Part shown: piece by piece, positions 46,874 to 56,033 of the stretch
Position numbering within the stretch: position 1 is the first letter of the stretch
How the letters are laid out: each line of letters opens with the position of its first letter
Assembly: GCA_963717115.1 (NCBI GenBank)
Contig: CAVQVO010000017.1
Location: 62,001 to 126,000 of the forward strand
Direction: 5' to 3'
DNA: 64,000 nucleotides
Origin: JBBQUN01 sp963717115
GTDB taxonomy: Bacteria; Actinomycetota; Acidimicrobiia; Acidimicrobiales; SZUA-35
Program-made: the position numbers and the translations under genes
The notes under the pieces: generated by a model
Told to the model about the DNA's origin: nothing
The model's database searches: none
What the model saw: only the letters and a program-made list of their open reading frames with translations

Positions 46874-48607
46874 TCAGCTCCGGACGAGGCGACCGGGGAG
46901 TTCGCCGGTGAAGGTGTCGTGCTCCCGGGTGACGATGCCCCCGACGATGGTGGCGACATAGCCGGTCGCGTCCTGGAGCAGGCGGGTGCCGCCGGCCGGG
47001 AGGTCGGCCACCAGGCGGGGCTGACCCAGCTCGAGGTGCTCGAAATCGATGACGTTCAGGTCGGCCCGCCTGCCGACCTCGATCACCCCTCGGTCGTCGA
47101 ACCCGAACAGCGAGGCGGTGTCGGAGGTCATCTTCTTGACCACGTAGGCCAGATCGAGGGTCGGGCCGAGCGAGCGGTCACGGGCCCAGTGGGTGAGCAT
47201 CCACGTCGGCGTCGAGGCGTCGCAGATGAAGTTGGCATGGGCCCCGCCGTCGGCCAGACCCAGGACGGCGGCCGGATGCGAGAGCATCTCGTGCAGGGCG
47301 TCTCCGTTGCCGTGGCTGTAGCCGAGGAACGTCATGAGCAGGAATCCGCTCCCGCCGTCGGCGATGAGACAGTCGTAGAACTCCTCGAGGGGATCGACGC
47401 CATTGGCCTGGGCCCGTCCGGCGATCGAGTCCTCCGGGGTGGGTTCGTAGTTCACCGGTGAACCGAGCACGTAGGTCCGGTCGAAGGCCCGATTGAGCAT
47501 CGCCCGCATCGGATTGTCGGCCTCGGCGGCCGACTCGGCGGCTCGGGCCTCGGCGAGGAGTCTGGCTTTCAGCTCCGGGTCGGCCATGGCTTCGGCCCGC
47601 TCGGCGAGGGGGAGCTCGAGCAGGGGAGCGAAGCTCGGGAGTTCGGCGAATCGGTGACGGATCGCCAGACCGAGCAACACGCCGAAGGGTCGACCGGCGA
47701 CCTGGGGGATCACCTGATGACCCTGGGCCTGGACGTCTCGCGAGAGCTCGAGGAAGTCACGCCAGCCGTCGGGTTCGACCAGGTTCTGCAGCATCAGCCA
47801 CGTGACCGGCCGGCCGATCTCCTCGGCGAGGCGGATCATCCAGTCCATCTCCCGTTTGGGGGCGACGAGATCCTCGCCGGCGAGCCCGGCCGGCGCGACC
47901 TCGAAGAGTCCCTTGCCCGATCGCTGCAGGGCTCGGCCGATCGAGAACAGCTCGTCCTCGGCGGCGAAGGTCCCGGGAACCGGTTCACCGCTCATGGCGC
48001 GGTGACCGATGGTGCGGCTGGTCGAGAAGCCCATCGCCCCGGCCGCCATCGCCTCCTCGACGATGGTCGCCATGGCGGCGATGTCGTCGGAACTGGCCGG
48101 CTGGTTGTCGGCGCCGCGTTGTCCCATCACGTACACCCGGACCGGACCGTGGGCGATCAGTGCGGCGACGTCGGCGGCGAATCGACGGCGGTCGAGTGCA
48201 TCGAGGTACTCGGGGAACGTCTCCCAATCCCAGCTGAGCCCCTCGGCGAGCGCGGCTCCCGGGATGTCCTCGACCCCTTCCATGAGCTGGATCAGTTCCT
48301 GGTGCTGATCCGGTCGGGCCGGGGCGAAGCCGACACCACAGTTGCCCATCACGACCGTGGTGACGCCGTGGGGGGTCGATGGTTCCAGGTAGGGGTCCCA
48401 GGTGGCCTGACCGTCGTAGTGGGTGTGGATGTCGACGAATCCCGGGGTGACGAGCAACCCGCGTGCGTCGATCTCGCGTCGGCCCGGTCCGAGATTCGGT
48501 CCGACGGCGGTGATGACCGACCCGTCGATTGCGACGTCGATGCCTTGCCGGGGAAGGCCTCCCGTGCCGTCGACGACCGTGCCGTTGCGGATCACCAGAT
48601 CATGCAT
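46874..48607 (-). CDS. N-acyl-D-amino-acid deacylase-like amidohydrolase
   Basis: A 577-residue metal-dependent hydrolase of the amidohydrolase superfamily (D-aminoacylase type). The N-terminal beta-sandwich DLVIRNGTVVDGTGG leads to the metal motif GFVDIHTHYDGQ (residues 60-71). VVMGNCGVGFAPARP and the C-terminal GRRADLNVIDF and LPAGGTRLLQDATGY are typical. ATG 48607 is chosen because GGGGGG is 8 bases upstream and the fold starts at once. A TAGGTT -10 lies at 48670-48675, giving a leader of about 55 bases. The exact substrate (D-amino-acid amide, hydantoin or another) is not known. It is divergent from coxD. Confidence 0.85.
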   Translation of the reverse strand: MHDLVIRNGTVVDGTGGLPRQGIDVAIDGSVITAVGPNLGPGRREIDARGLLVTPGFVDIHTHYDGQATWDPYLEPSTPHGVTTVVMGNCGVGFAPARPDQHQELIQLMEGVEDIPGAALAEGLSWDWETFPEYLDALDRRRFAADVAALIAHGPVRVYVMGQRGADNQPASSDDIAAMATIVEEAMAAGAMGFSTSRTIGHRAMSGEPVPGTFAAEDELFSIGRALQRSGKGLFEVAPAGLAGEDLVAPKREMDWMIRLAEEIGRPVTWLMLQNLVEPDGWRDFLELSRDVQAQGHQVIPQVAGRPFGVLLGLAIRHRFAELPSFAPLLELPLAERAEAMADPELKARLLAEARAAESAAEADNPMRAMLNRAFDRTYVLGSPVNYEPTPEDSIAGRAQANGVDPLEEFYDCLIADGGSGFLLMTFLGYSHGNGDALHEMLSHPAAVLGLADGGAHANFICDASTPTWMLTHWARDRSLGPTLDLAYVVKKMTSDTASLFGFDDRGVIEVGRRADLNVIDFEHLELGQPRLVADLPAGGTRLLQDATGYVATIVGGIVTREHDTFTGELPGRLVRS

Positions 48608-48669
48608 GACGAAACCCCCCGTTCGACGGCCCCGACCGATCCTGCCGGTCCGGTCCCGATGCTCGTCGC

Positions 48670-48675
48670 AACCTA
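48670..48675 (-). promoter_or_regulatory. -10 element of the amidohydrolase gene
   Basis: TAGGTT on the minus strand, about 62 bases before the ATG at 48607. It shares the divergent region with the coxD promoter. Confidence 0.35.
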
Positions 48676-48733
48676 GCGAAACCCGACCGGCGGGAGCGAA
48701 TGCCGCAGTCAGCGAGATGGGCGCAGCTTGGCA

Positions 48734-48739
48734 TAGCCT
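48734..48739 (+). promoter_or_regulatory. -10 element of coxD
   Basis: TAGCCT ends 7 bases before GTG 48747. The mRNA is probably leaderless. It supports the GTG start. Confidence 0.5.
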
Positions 48740-48746
48740 GCCCCGT

Positions 48747-49694
48747 GTGAGTGCTGACGCCGCCAACCCGCCCACCTTCGACACGCCCGACTCGGTCGAC
48801 GACGTGTCGAAGGCACTCGCCGATCACGACTATCTCGCCGACCGGGGTCTGGCCACGTCGATCTTCCTGGCCCTGACCCTGCGCCGACCCCTCTTCCTCG
48901 AGGGCGAAGCCGGCGTCGGCAAGACCGAGGTGGCGAAGGTGCTCAGCCGGTGGGTGGGCGGACCGTTCATCCGCCTGCAGTGTTACGAGGGCATCGACGC
49001 CAACCAGGCCGTCTTCGAATGGGATCACGCCCGCCAGCTGCTGCACCTGCGAACGGCCGAGGCAACGGGTGAGATCGCCACCCAGGGAGCTTCGGCGCTC
49101 GAGGCCGAACTGTACGACGAGCGCTTCCTGATCCGTCGACCGCTGCTCGAGGCGCTGAGCCCGACGGCCGATGGGTCACGGCCGGTCCTGCTGATCGACG
49201 AGGTCGACCGGGCCGACGACGAATTCGAGGCGTTCCTGCTCGAGGCGCTGTCGGACTATTCGGTGACGGTGCCACAGTTGGGCACGATCGTCGCCGAGGA
49301 CCCGCCGATCGTGATCCTGACGTCGAACCGCACCCGAGACGTCCACGATGCCTTGAAGCGCCGCTGCCTCTATCACTGGGTCGAGCACCCCGATTTCGAA
49401 CGCGAGGTCGAGATCGTCCGCCTGCGGGCCCCGCACGTCGGCGAGGCCCTCGCCCGCCAGGTGGCGGCGGCGACCGAGGCGGTCCGCAGCTACGGGCTCT
49501 ACAAGCCCCCGGGGGTGGCCGAGACCATCGACTGGGCCCTGTCGCTCGCGGCGCTCGGCCGGACCGAACTCGACGAGGCATCGGTCCGGTCGACCCTCGG
49601 CACGGTGCTCAAGTACCGGGAAGACCTCGATCGGGTCGGCGAACGGGGCGTTCTCGATCTCGTCCAGGTCGCGATGAAGCGCAGCCGGGGCTGA
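48747..49694 (+). CDS. coxD: MoxR-type AAA+ ATPase, CoxD-like
   Basis: A 315-residue AAA+ ATPase. Walker A is EGEAGVGKTEVAK (near residue 52), Walker B is VLLIDEVDRADDEFEAFLLE, and the sensor is ILTSNRTRDVHDALKRRCLYHW. CoxD proteins help insert or sulfurate the CODH metal centre. It is followed 2 bases later by a VWA protein, the usual MoxR-VWA pairing. The start is GTG 48747, with a -10 element 7 bases upstream. Its location near coxSLM supports the cox role, but MoxR proteins serve many systems. Confidence 0.88.
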   Translation: MSADAANPPTFDTPDSVDDVSKALADHDYLADRGLATSIFLALTLRRPLFLEGEAGVGKTEVAKVLSRWVGGPFIRLQCYEGIDANQAVFEWDHARQLLHLRTAEATGEIATQGASALEAELYDERFLIRRPLLEALSPTADGSRPVLLIDEVDRADDEFEAFLLEALSDYSVTVPQLGTIVAEDPPIVILTSNRTRDVHDALKRRCLYHWVEHPDFEREVEIVRLRAPHVGEALARQVAAATEAVRSYGLYKPPGVAETIDWALSLAALGRTELDEASVRSTLGTVLKYREDLDRVGERGVLDLVQVAMKRSRG

Positions 49695-49696
49695 TC

Positions 49697-50845
49697 GTGG
49701 CGGTGGCGACCGACGGCGGTGGCGAACGGCTCGGTGTCGGGTTCGCTCGAGTGCTGCGCGATGCCGGGATGAAGGTCCCGGCCAGTGCCACCATCAACTA
49801 CGCCGAGGCGTTGGGCGTGGTCGGGCTCGATCGAGCCGACGACGTCTACTGGGCGGGACGGGCCACGCTCGTTCGTCGGCCCGAGGACGTCGCCCTGTAC
49901 GACCAGGCCTTCGCCTCGTTCTGGCGCCAACGCGCCGGGGGCGTGATGGCGGTCGACGGCGCCCAGGAGAGCGTCACCGTGGTGCTCGACGCCGACGACC
50001 CGGGTCCCGACGTCGACGAGCCAGGCGAGACCGACGACGAGCCGGGCGACATCGAAGCGGTCCGCTTCTCCCGGGTCGAGGTGCTCTCCGACAAGGACTT
50101 CGGCGACTGCACCGACGAGGAGTTGGCGGAACTGAGCGAGCTGATGACCCGGCTCCGCTTCACCACTCACCAACGGCAGAGCCGGCGTCAGATCCCCACC
50201 AAGGCGCGCACCGATCGTCACGACCTGCAGCGCACGGTGCGGTTGGCGTTGCGCCATCACGGCGAACCCATCCGCTGGGCCAACACCAGGAACTCGGTTC
50301 GGCCCCGCCGGCTGGTCATGATCCTGGACGTGTCGGGGTCGATGGAGAGCTACGCCCGGGCGCTGCTGCGATTCGCCCATGCCGCCGTGGTCGCCCGGAA
50401 CCGGGTCGAGGTCTTCACGCTCGGTACGCGATTGACCCGGGTGACCCGGCAACTGGGCAACCGGGACCCCGACGCCGCCCTGCGCGCCGTCACCCCCGAA
50501 GTGGTCGATTGGTCCGGGGGTACGCGGCTCGGCGACGTCGTTCGCGAGTTCAACGACCGGTGGGCGATCCGGGGTATGGCGCGTGGCAGCGTGGTCGTGA
50601 TCCTCTCCGATGGTTGGGACCGCGGTGATGCCCCCGTACTCGGTGAGCAGATGGAACGACTCCATCGGGTGACCCACGAACTGATCTGGGTCAATCCCCT
50701 GAAGGCATCCCCGGGGTATGCCCCCCTGGCCGCCGGGATGGCCGCAGCCCTGCCCCACGTCGACACCTTCATCGCCGGCAACAACTACCGTCGGCTCGTC
50801 GACCTGGCGGCCATCATCGCCGGAGCCGATCCAGCTCGCGGCTGA
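49697..50845 (+). CDS. coxE: VWA domain-containing protein, CoxE-like
   Basis: A 382-residue protein. The N-terminal half is helical with an acidic stretch (DADDPGPDVDEPGETDDEPG) near residue 105. The C-terminal VWA domain has the metal-ion site DVSGSMES near residue 213, then WSGGTRLGDVV and ILSDGWDRGD. CoxE acts with CoxD in maturation of CODH in studied bacteria. The start is GTG 49697. It is co-transcribed with coxD (2-base gap) and a transporter gene (11-base gap). Confidence 0.87.
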   Translation: MAVATDGGGERLGVGFARVLRDAGMKVPASATINYAEALGVVGLDRADDVYWAGRATLVRRPEDVALYDQAFASFWRQRAGGVMAVDGAQESVTVVLDADDPGPDVDEPGETDDEPGDIEAVRFSRVEVLSDKDFGDCTDEELAELSELMTRLRFTTHQRQSRRQIPTKARTDRHDLQRTVRLALRHHGEPIRWANTRNSVRPRRLVMILDVSGSMESYARALLRFAHAAVVARNRVEVFTLGTRLTRVTRQLGNRDPDAALRAVTPEVVDWSGGTRLGDVVREFNDRWAIRGMARGSVVVILSDGWDRGDAPVLGEQMERLHRVTHELIWVNPLKASPGYAPLAAGMAAALPHVDTFIAGNNYRRLVDLAAIIAGADPARG

Positions 50846-50856
50846 GCCGCCGACCG

Positions 50857-52650
50857 ATGGACGTATCGATGACCCTCGACGAGCGCCTGATCTTCGGAGT
50901 CGTCATCGCGGTGATGCTGGCTGCACTCGTCTCGCGCCGGGTGTCGCCGACCGTGGGTGTGGTCGGAGCACTCATGGCCCTGTTCCTGGTCGACGTGATC
51001 GATGCAGCCGAGGCGTTGCAGGGCTTCTCGAGCCAGGCGCCGGCGACCATCGCCTGTCTGTACGTCATCGCCGGGGCCATCGACCGCACCGGTGCGCTGA
51101 ATCCGATCATCCGATCGCTGGCCGGGAACGGGTCGCCGTCGTGGGGACTGGCCCGTCTGCTCGGCGCGTCGGGAGTCCTGTCGAGCGTCGTTGCCAACAC
51201 CCCGGTCGTCGCCATGTTGATCAATCCGGTCGTCGCCTGGTCCGAGCGGCATCGCCGGTCGCCGTCGAAGGCGCTCATGCCGCTCAGCTTCGTCACCGTC
51301 TTCGGGGGCATGGTCACCCTGATCGGCACGTCGACGAACCTGGTCGGTTCGGGGGTCGTCGTGTCGCTGGGCGGAGAGCCGTTCGGTCTGCTCGAGCCCG
51401 GGCGGATGGGACTGCCGATCGCCGTGATCGGCATCGCCTTCGTGATCCTGGCCGGCCCTCGGCTGCTCCCCGATCGCGGCAACCGGATCGAGGACGACGT
51501 CGAGCGGGCCTTCACCGTGTCGCTGACCGTCGCCCCCGGCGGGGCCCTCGACGGCAGGACCATCCAGGGCGGCGGGCTGCGCAACCTGCCCGGTGTGTTC
51601 CTGGTGGGCGTCGACCGCGATGGTGAGCTCACCGCCCCCGTTCACCCCGAGCATCAACTGCGCGGCGGCGACCGGGTGTCGTTCGCCGGTCAGGTCGACC
51701 GCATCGTCGAACTCGAGCGGACTCCCGGTCTGGTCCTCGACGACCACCGGCACCTGACGAAGCTCGACGACGGCGAGCACGCCTGGTTCGAAGCCGTGGT
51801 CGGGGGGTCCTCCCCGCTCGTCGGCAGCACGATCAAGGACATCGGGTTCCGCGGTCGGTACCAGGCGGCCGTCGTGGCCCTGCACCGTTCGGGGGCGCTG
51901 GTCGACGGACGCCTCGGCGACGTCCGGATCCAGGTCGGCGATTCCCTGCTGCTCGTCGCCGACGAGGGATTCGCGGCCCGGTGGCGGAATCGGGGCGACT
52001 TCCTGCTCATCGCGGCGCGGCGGGAGCCCCCGCCGACGGCCTCCGCCAAGGCACCCCTCGCCCTCGCGGTGCTGGTGATGGTGGCCGTCCTGCCCATCCT
52101 CGGCGTGGTCGACGTCTTCCGATCGGCGGTGCTCGGCGTCGCCGCCACGGTGGGCCTCGGGCTGCTGACGCCCCGGCAGGCCCGCGAGAGTGTCGATCTC
52201 AGCGTCGTGGTGTTGATCGCGGCGGCGATCGGCGTCGGCGCCGCCGCCGAGTCGACCGGACTCGCCGGTTCGGTGGCCGACGCCCTTCTGTCGGTCTTCG
52301 GCGATCTGTCGGTCTTCGGCGACGAGGGTTCCTGGGGGGTGGCCTTCTCGATCGTCCTCGCCTCGTTGGTGCTCACCGAACTGGTCACCAACGCCGCCGC
52401 CGTGGCGATCGTGGTCCCGATCGCGGTGACCGTCGCCGAGGAGTCGGGCGCCGACCCGAGGCTCTACGCGCTCGGCGCCACGTTGGCGGCATCGGCGTCG
52501 TTCCTGACCCCGATCGGTTATCAGACCAACACCATGGTCTACGGACCGGGGCGGTACCGCTTCGGCGACTACCTCCGCCTCGGTCTCCCGCTCACGCTGA
52601 TCGTCCTCGCGGTCCTGCCGCTGATGATGAGCCGGGGCTGGGCCCTGTGA
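50857..52650 (+). CDS. SLC13/DASS-family transporter with TrkA-C domains
   Basis: A 597-residue membrane protein. The N-terminal helices include VVANTPVVAMLINPVV and GTSTNLVGSG, the two conserved turns of the divalent anion/sodium symporter fold. Residues about 225-390 form two cytoplasmic TrkA-C (RCK_C) domains with GVDRDGELTAP and LLVADEGF, and the second helix bundle ends with TNAAAVAIVVPIAV and LTPIGYQTNTMVYGPG. This layout matches SLC13 sulfate or related anion permeases. The substrate is not known. It lies right after coxE, so it may bring in an anion needed by the same pathway, such as sulfate; molybdate import is usually by other families. Confidence 0.85.
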   Translation: MDVSMTLDERLIFGVVIAVMLAALVSRRVSPTVGVVGALMALFLVDVIDAAEALQGFSSQAPATIACLYVIAGAIDRTGALNPIIRSLAGNGSPSWGLARLLGASGVLSSVVANTPVVAMLINPVVAWSERHRRSPSKALMPLSFVTVFGGMVTLIGTSTNLVGSGVVVSLGGEPFGLLEPGRMGLPIAVIGIAFVILAGPRLLPDRGNRIEDDVERAFTVSLTVAPGGALDGRTIQGGGLRNLPGVFLVGVDRDGELTAPVHPEHQLRGGDRVSFAGQVDRIVELERTPGLVLDDHRHLTKLDDGEHAWFEAVVGGSSPLVGSTIKDIGFRGRYQAAVVALHRSGALVDGRLGDVRIQVGDSLLLVADEGFAARWRNRGDFLLIAARREPPPTASAKAPLALAVLVMVAVLPILGVVDVFRSAVLGVAATVGLGLLTPRQARESVDLSVVVLIAAAIGVGAAAESTGLAGSVADALLSVFGDLSVFGDEGSWGVAFSIVLASLVLTELVTNAAAVAIVVPIAVTVAEESGADPRLYALGATLAASASFLTPIGYQTNTMVYGPGRYRFGDYLRLGLPLTLIVLAVLPLMMSRGWAL

Positions 52651-52725
52651 CCCGGCAGTATCCGTGTGCTAGCGGTTGGTCGGACCGAGGTGGGGGATCC
52701 CCCGAGAAGTCGAGCCCGCCGGCCG

Positions 52726-52754
52726 TTGTGATCGCCTGACCTCGCCCGTAGCAT
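52726..52754 (+). promoter_or_regulatory. Promoter of the str operon
   Basis: TTGTGA (52726-52731), a 17-base spacer and TAGCAT (52749-52754). It is the best-matching promoter in the window. The leader to the rpsL GTG is about 85 bases. Confidence 0.65.
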
Positions 52755-52844
52755 GGTGCGTCGGCATTCGGGCCGTTTGTTTGCGTGCCCGTCCGGTCGC
52801 TCCTCGACCTGTCGCCACCTCGCTTCCGCACCCAGAGGTTCTCT

Positions 52845-53216
<372 letters not shown>

Positions 53217-53218
53217 CG

Positions 53219-53689
53219 ATGCCTCGTAAGGGCCCCGCTCCCCGTCGTGAACTCGTGCCGGATCCCGTGCACGGCTCGGTGCTCGTCACCCAGATCATCA
53301 ACAAGGTCCTGCTCCACGGCAAGAAGACCACGGCCGAACGCATCGTCTACGGCGCGCTCGACATCGTCGCCGAGAAGACCGGTGGCGACCCCGTTGCCGC
53401 ACTCAAGCGGGCGATCGACAACACCCGTCCCCAGCTCGAGGTGCGCTCCCGCCGAGTCGGTGGCGCCACCTACCAGGTGCCCGTCGAGGTGCGTCCCCGT
53501 CGGGCCACCACCCTCGCCGTTCGCTGGCTCGTGAACTTCTCGCGGGCCCGCCGCGAACGCACCATCGCCGAACGCCTCGCCAACGAGATCCTCGACGCCT
53601 CCAACGGCATCGGTGCCTCGGTGAAGCGTCGGGAAGACCTCCACAAGATGGCCGAGTCGAACAAGGCCTTCGCCCACTATCGCTGGTAG
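53219..53689 (+). CDS. rpsG: 30S ribosomal protein S7
   Basis: A 156-residue primary assembly protein of the 30S head. PRKGPAPRRELVPDPVHGS, LKRAIDNTRPQLEVRSRRVGG and EVRPRRATTLAVRWLV are conserved, with the C-terminal MAESNKAFAHYRW. The start ATG is 2 bases after rpsL. Downstream lies a regular hairpin array and then fusA. Confidence 0.98.
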   Translation: MPRKGPAPRRELVPDPVHGSVLVTQIINKVLLHGKKTTAERIVYGALDIVAEKTGGDPVAALKRAIDNTRPQLEVRSRRVGGATYQVPVEVRPRRATTLAVRWLVNFSRARRERTIAERLANEILDASNGIGASVKRREDLHKMAESNKAFAHYRW

Positions 53690-53724
53690 CCACCGTCGGC
53701 CCGGATCCGTCCCGGCCGCTCCCG

Positions 53725-53821
53725 GCCTCGGTCCCGAGGCCCTGTTCTCGAGCCTCGGTCCCGAGGCCCTGTTCTCGAGCCTCGGTCCCGAGGCCGTGTT
53801 TCCAAGCCTCGGTCCCGAGGC
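53725..53821. repeat. Four-unit hairpin array between rpsG and fusA
   Basis: The inverted repeat GCCTCGG-TC-CCGAGGC occurs four times at exact 27-base spacing: 53725, 53752, 53779 and 53806. The linkers are CTGTTCTCGA twice and then a diverged version. Each unit can form a 7-bp hairpin in RNA. The remaining bases to fusA hold no gene. Confidence 0.92.
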
Positions 53822-53917
53822 GTGTTCCCCGGTCCGTCGCACCCGTACGGACTTCCATCCCCTTGACAAACGACCCGCACTGTTCCGCCGGAACGGACTG
53901 CCGAAGAGGCTCAACTC

Positions 53918-56005
53918 ATGTCTTCGCGACCGACACCCCTGAACCGTTACCGCAACATCGGCATCATGGCCCACATCGATGCCGGCAAGACCACCACGAC
54001 CGAGCGCATCCTCTACTACACCGGCAAGAACTACAAGATCGGTGAGGTGCACGACGGCGGCGCCACCATGGACTGGATGGAGCAGGAGCAGGAGCGTGGC
54101 ATCACGATCACCTCGGCTGCCACCACCTGTTTCTGGAACGAACACCGGATCAACATCATCGACACCCCCGGTCACGTCGACTTCACCGTCGAGGTCGAGC
54201 GGTCGCTTCGGGTCCTCGATGGTGCCGTTGCCGTGTTCGACGGCGTCGCCGGTGTCGAACCGCAGTCCGAGACCGTCTGGCGTCAGGCCGACAAGTACGG
54301 CGTCCCCCGCATGTGCTTCGTCAACAAGCTCGACCGCACCGGCGGCGACTTCTACTTCGTGGTCGACACCATCAAGGAACGGCTCACCCCCGACATCGCC
54401 ATCCTGCAGCTCCCGATCGGGATCGAGTCCGACTTCGCCGGCATCATCGACCTGGTCGAGATGAACGCGCTGATGTACCACAACGAGGACCTCGGAGCCA
54501 CGTGGGACGTGGTCGAGATCCCCGATCAATACGCCGAGAAGGCCGCCCAGTACCGCCTCGAGCTGGTCGAAGCCATCGCTTCGACCAGCGAGGAACTCAT
54601 GGAGCACTACCTCGAGCACGAGGACCTCACCGGCGAACAGCTCCGGGCCGGGATCCGCAAGGCCTGCATCGCCAACGAACTCGTCCCGATCCTGTGTGGC
54701 TCCGCCTTCAAGAACAAGGGTGTCCAGCCCCTGCTCGACGCCGTGGTCAACTACCTGCCCTCGCCGCTCGACCTCCCGCCGGTGCACGGCACCGCCCTCA
54801 AGGGTGGCGACGACATCGAGCGGGCTCCGGCCGACGACGAACCGTTCTCGGCCCTGGCGTTCAAGATCATGACCGCCCCGAACGTCGGCAAGCTCACCTA
54901 TTTCCGGGTCTACTCCGGCACCCTCGAAAAGGGCAGCCAGGTGCTCAACACGCGCACCGGCAACAAGGAGCGCATGGGCCGACTCCTCGAGATGCACGCG
55001 AACAAGCAGGAAGACCGTGACGTCGCCATGACCGGCGACATCATGGCCGCCATCGGCATCAAGAACGTGCGCACCGGCGACACGCTCACCGACGCCACGC
55101 ACGCCATCGTGCTCGAGTCGCTCGTGTTCCCCGACCCCGTCATCCACGTGGCCGTCGAACCCAAGACCAAGGCCGACCAGGAGAAGATGGGCAAGGCGCT
55201 CATGGCCCTCGCCGAGGAAGACCCCACCTTCACGGTTCGCACCGACGAAGAGACCGGTCAGACCATCATCGCCGGCATGGGCGAGCTCCACCTCGACATC
55301 CTGGTCGACCGCATGCTCCGCGAGTTCAAGGTCGACGCCAGCGTCGGCAAGCCGCAGGTCGCCTACCGCGAAACCATCAACGGCACCGTCGACACCTACA
55401 CCTACACCCACAAGAAGCAGACCGGCGGTACCGGCCAGTACGCCGAGGTCCAGATCTCCCTCGAGCCCACCGGCCCGGGTGGCGGGTACGAGTTCGTCGA
55501 CAAGATCACCGGTGGACGCATCCCCCGGGAATACATCCCGTCGGTCGATGCCGGAGCCAAGGAGGCGATGACCAACGGTGTCCTCGCCGGCTTCCAGACC
55601 GTCGACATCCGGGTGACCCTCCTCGACGGCAAGTATCACGACGTCGACTCCTCCGAGATGGCCTTCAAGATCGCCGGAACCATGGCGTTCCGCGAAGCCG
55701 CTCGCAAGGCGCAACCCATTCTCCTCGAACCGATCATGTCGGTCGAGGTCGTCACGCCCGAGGATTACATGGGCGATGTCATCGGCGACCTCAACTCCCG
55801 GCGTGGTCGGGTCGGTCAGATGGAAGCCCGTGGCACGAACAAGGTCGTCACGGCCCAGGTTCCGCTGTCGGAGATGTTCGGTTACGTCAACGACCTCCGG
55901 TCGAAGACCCAGGGCCGTGCGAGCTACACCATGCAATTCGACAGCTATCAGCAGACGCCTGGCAACGTCCAGGAAGAGATCGTCAAGCGAGTCCGGGGCG
56001 AGTGA
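53918..56005 (+). CDS. fusA: Elongation factor G
   Basis: A 695-residue translocase GTPase. GIMAHIDAGKTTTTERILYY (residues 13-32), the switch II DTPGHVDFT, and NKLDRTGGDF are the G motifs; domains II-V follow with RGRVGQMEARGTNKVVTAQVP near the end. GAAGAGG is 9 bases before the ATG. Its codon use is normal for the window, in sharp contrast with tuf 28 bases downstream. Confidence 0.98.
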   Translation: MSSRPTPLNRYRNIGIMAHIDAGKTTTTERILYYTGKNYKIGEVHDGGATMDWMEQEQERGITITSAATTCFWNEHRINIIDTPGHVDFTVEVERSLRVLDGAVAVFDGVAGVEPQSETVWRQADKYGVPRMCFVNKLDRTGGDFYFVVDTIKERLTPDIAILQLPIGIESDFAGIIDLVEMNALMYHNEDLGATWDVVEIPDQYAEKAAQYRLELVEAIASTSEELMEHYLEHEDLTGEQLRAGIRKACIANELVPILCGSAFKNKGVQPLLDAVVNYLPSPLDLPPVHGTALKGGDDIERAPADDEPFSALAFKIMTAPNVGKLTYFRVYSGTLEKGSQVLNTRTGNKERMGRLLEMHANKQEDRDVAMTGDIMAAIGIKNVRTGDTLTDATHAIVLESLVFPDPVIHVAVEPKTKADQEKMGKALMALAEEDPTFTVRTDEETGQTIIAGMGELHLDILVDRMLREFKVDASVGKPQVAYRETINGTVDTYTYTHKKQTGGTGQYAEVQISLEPTGPGGGYEFVDKITGGRIPREYIPSVDAGAKEAMTNGVLAGFQTVDIRVTLLDGKYHDVDSSEMAFKIAGTMAFREAARKAQPILLEPIMSVEVVTPEDYMGDVIGDLNSRRGRVGQMEARGTNKVVTAQVPLSEMFGYVNDLRSKTQGRASYTMQFDSYQQTPGNVQEEIVKRVRGE

Positions 56006-56033
56006 CCCCAACCACCTGAAAGGAACACGCCCC

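Noticed and set aside
53863..53868. Consensus TTGACA as -35 of a separate fusA promoter
   Set aside because: At 16-19 bases downstream there is no -10-like sequence (only GC-rich bases), so it is probably chance or needs another factor.
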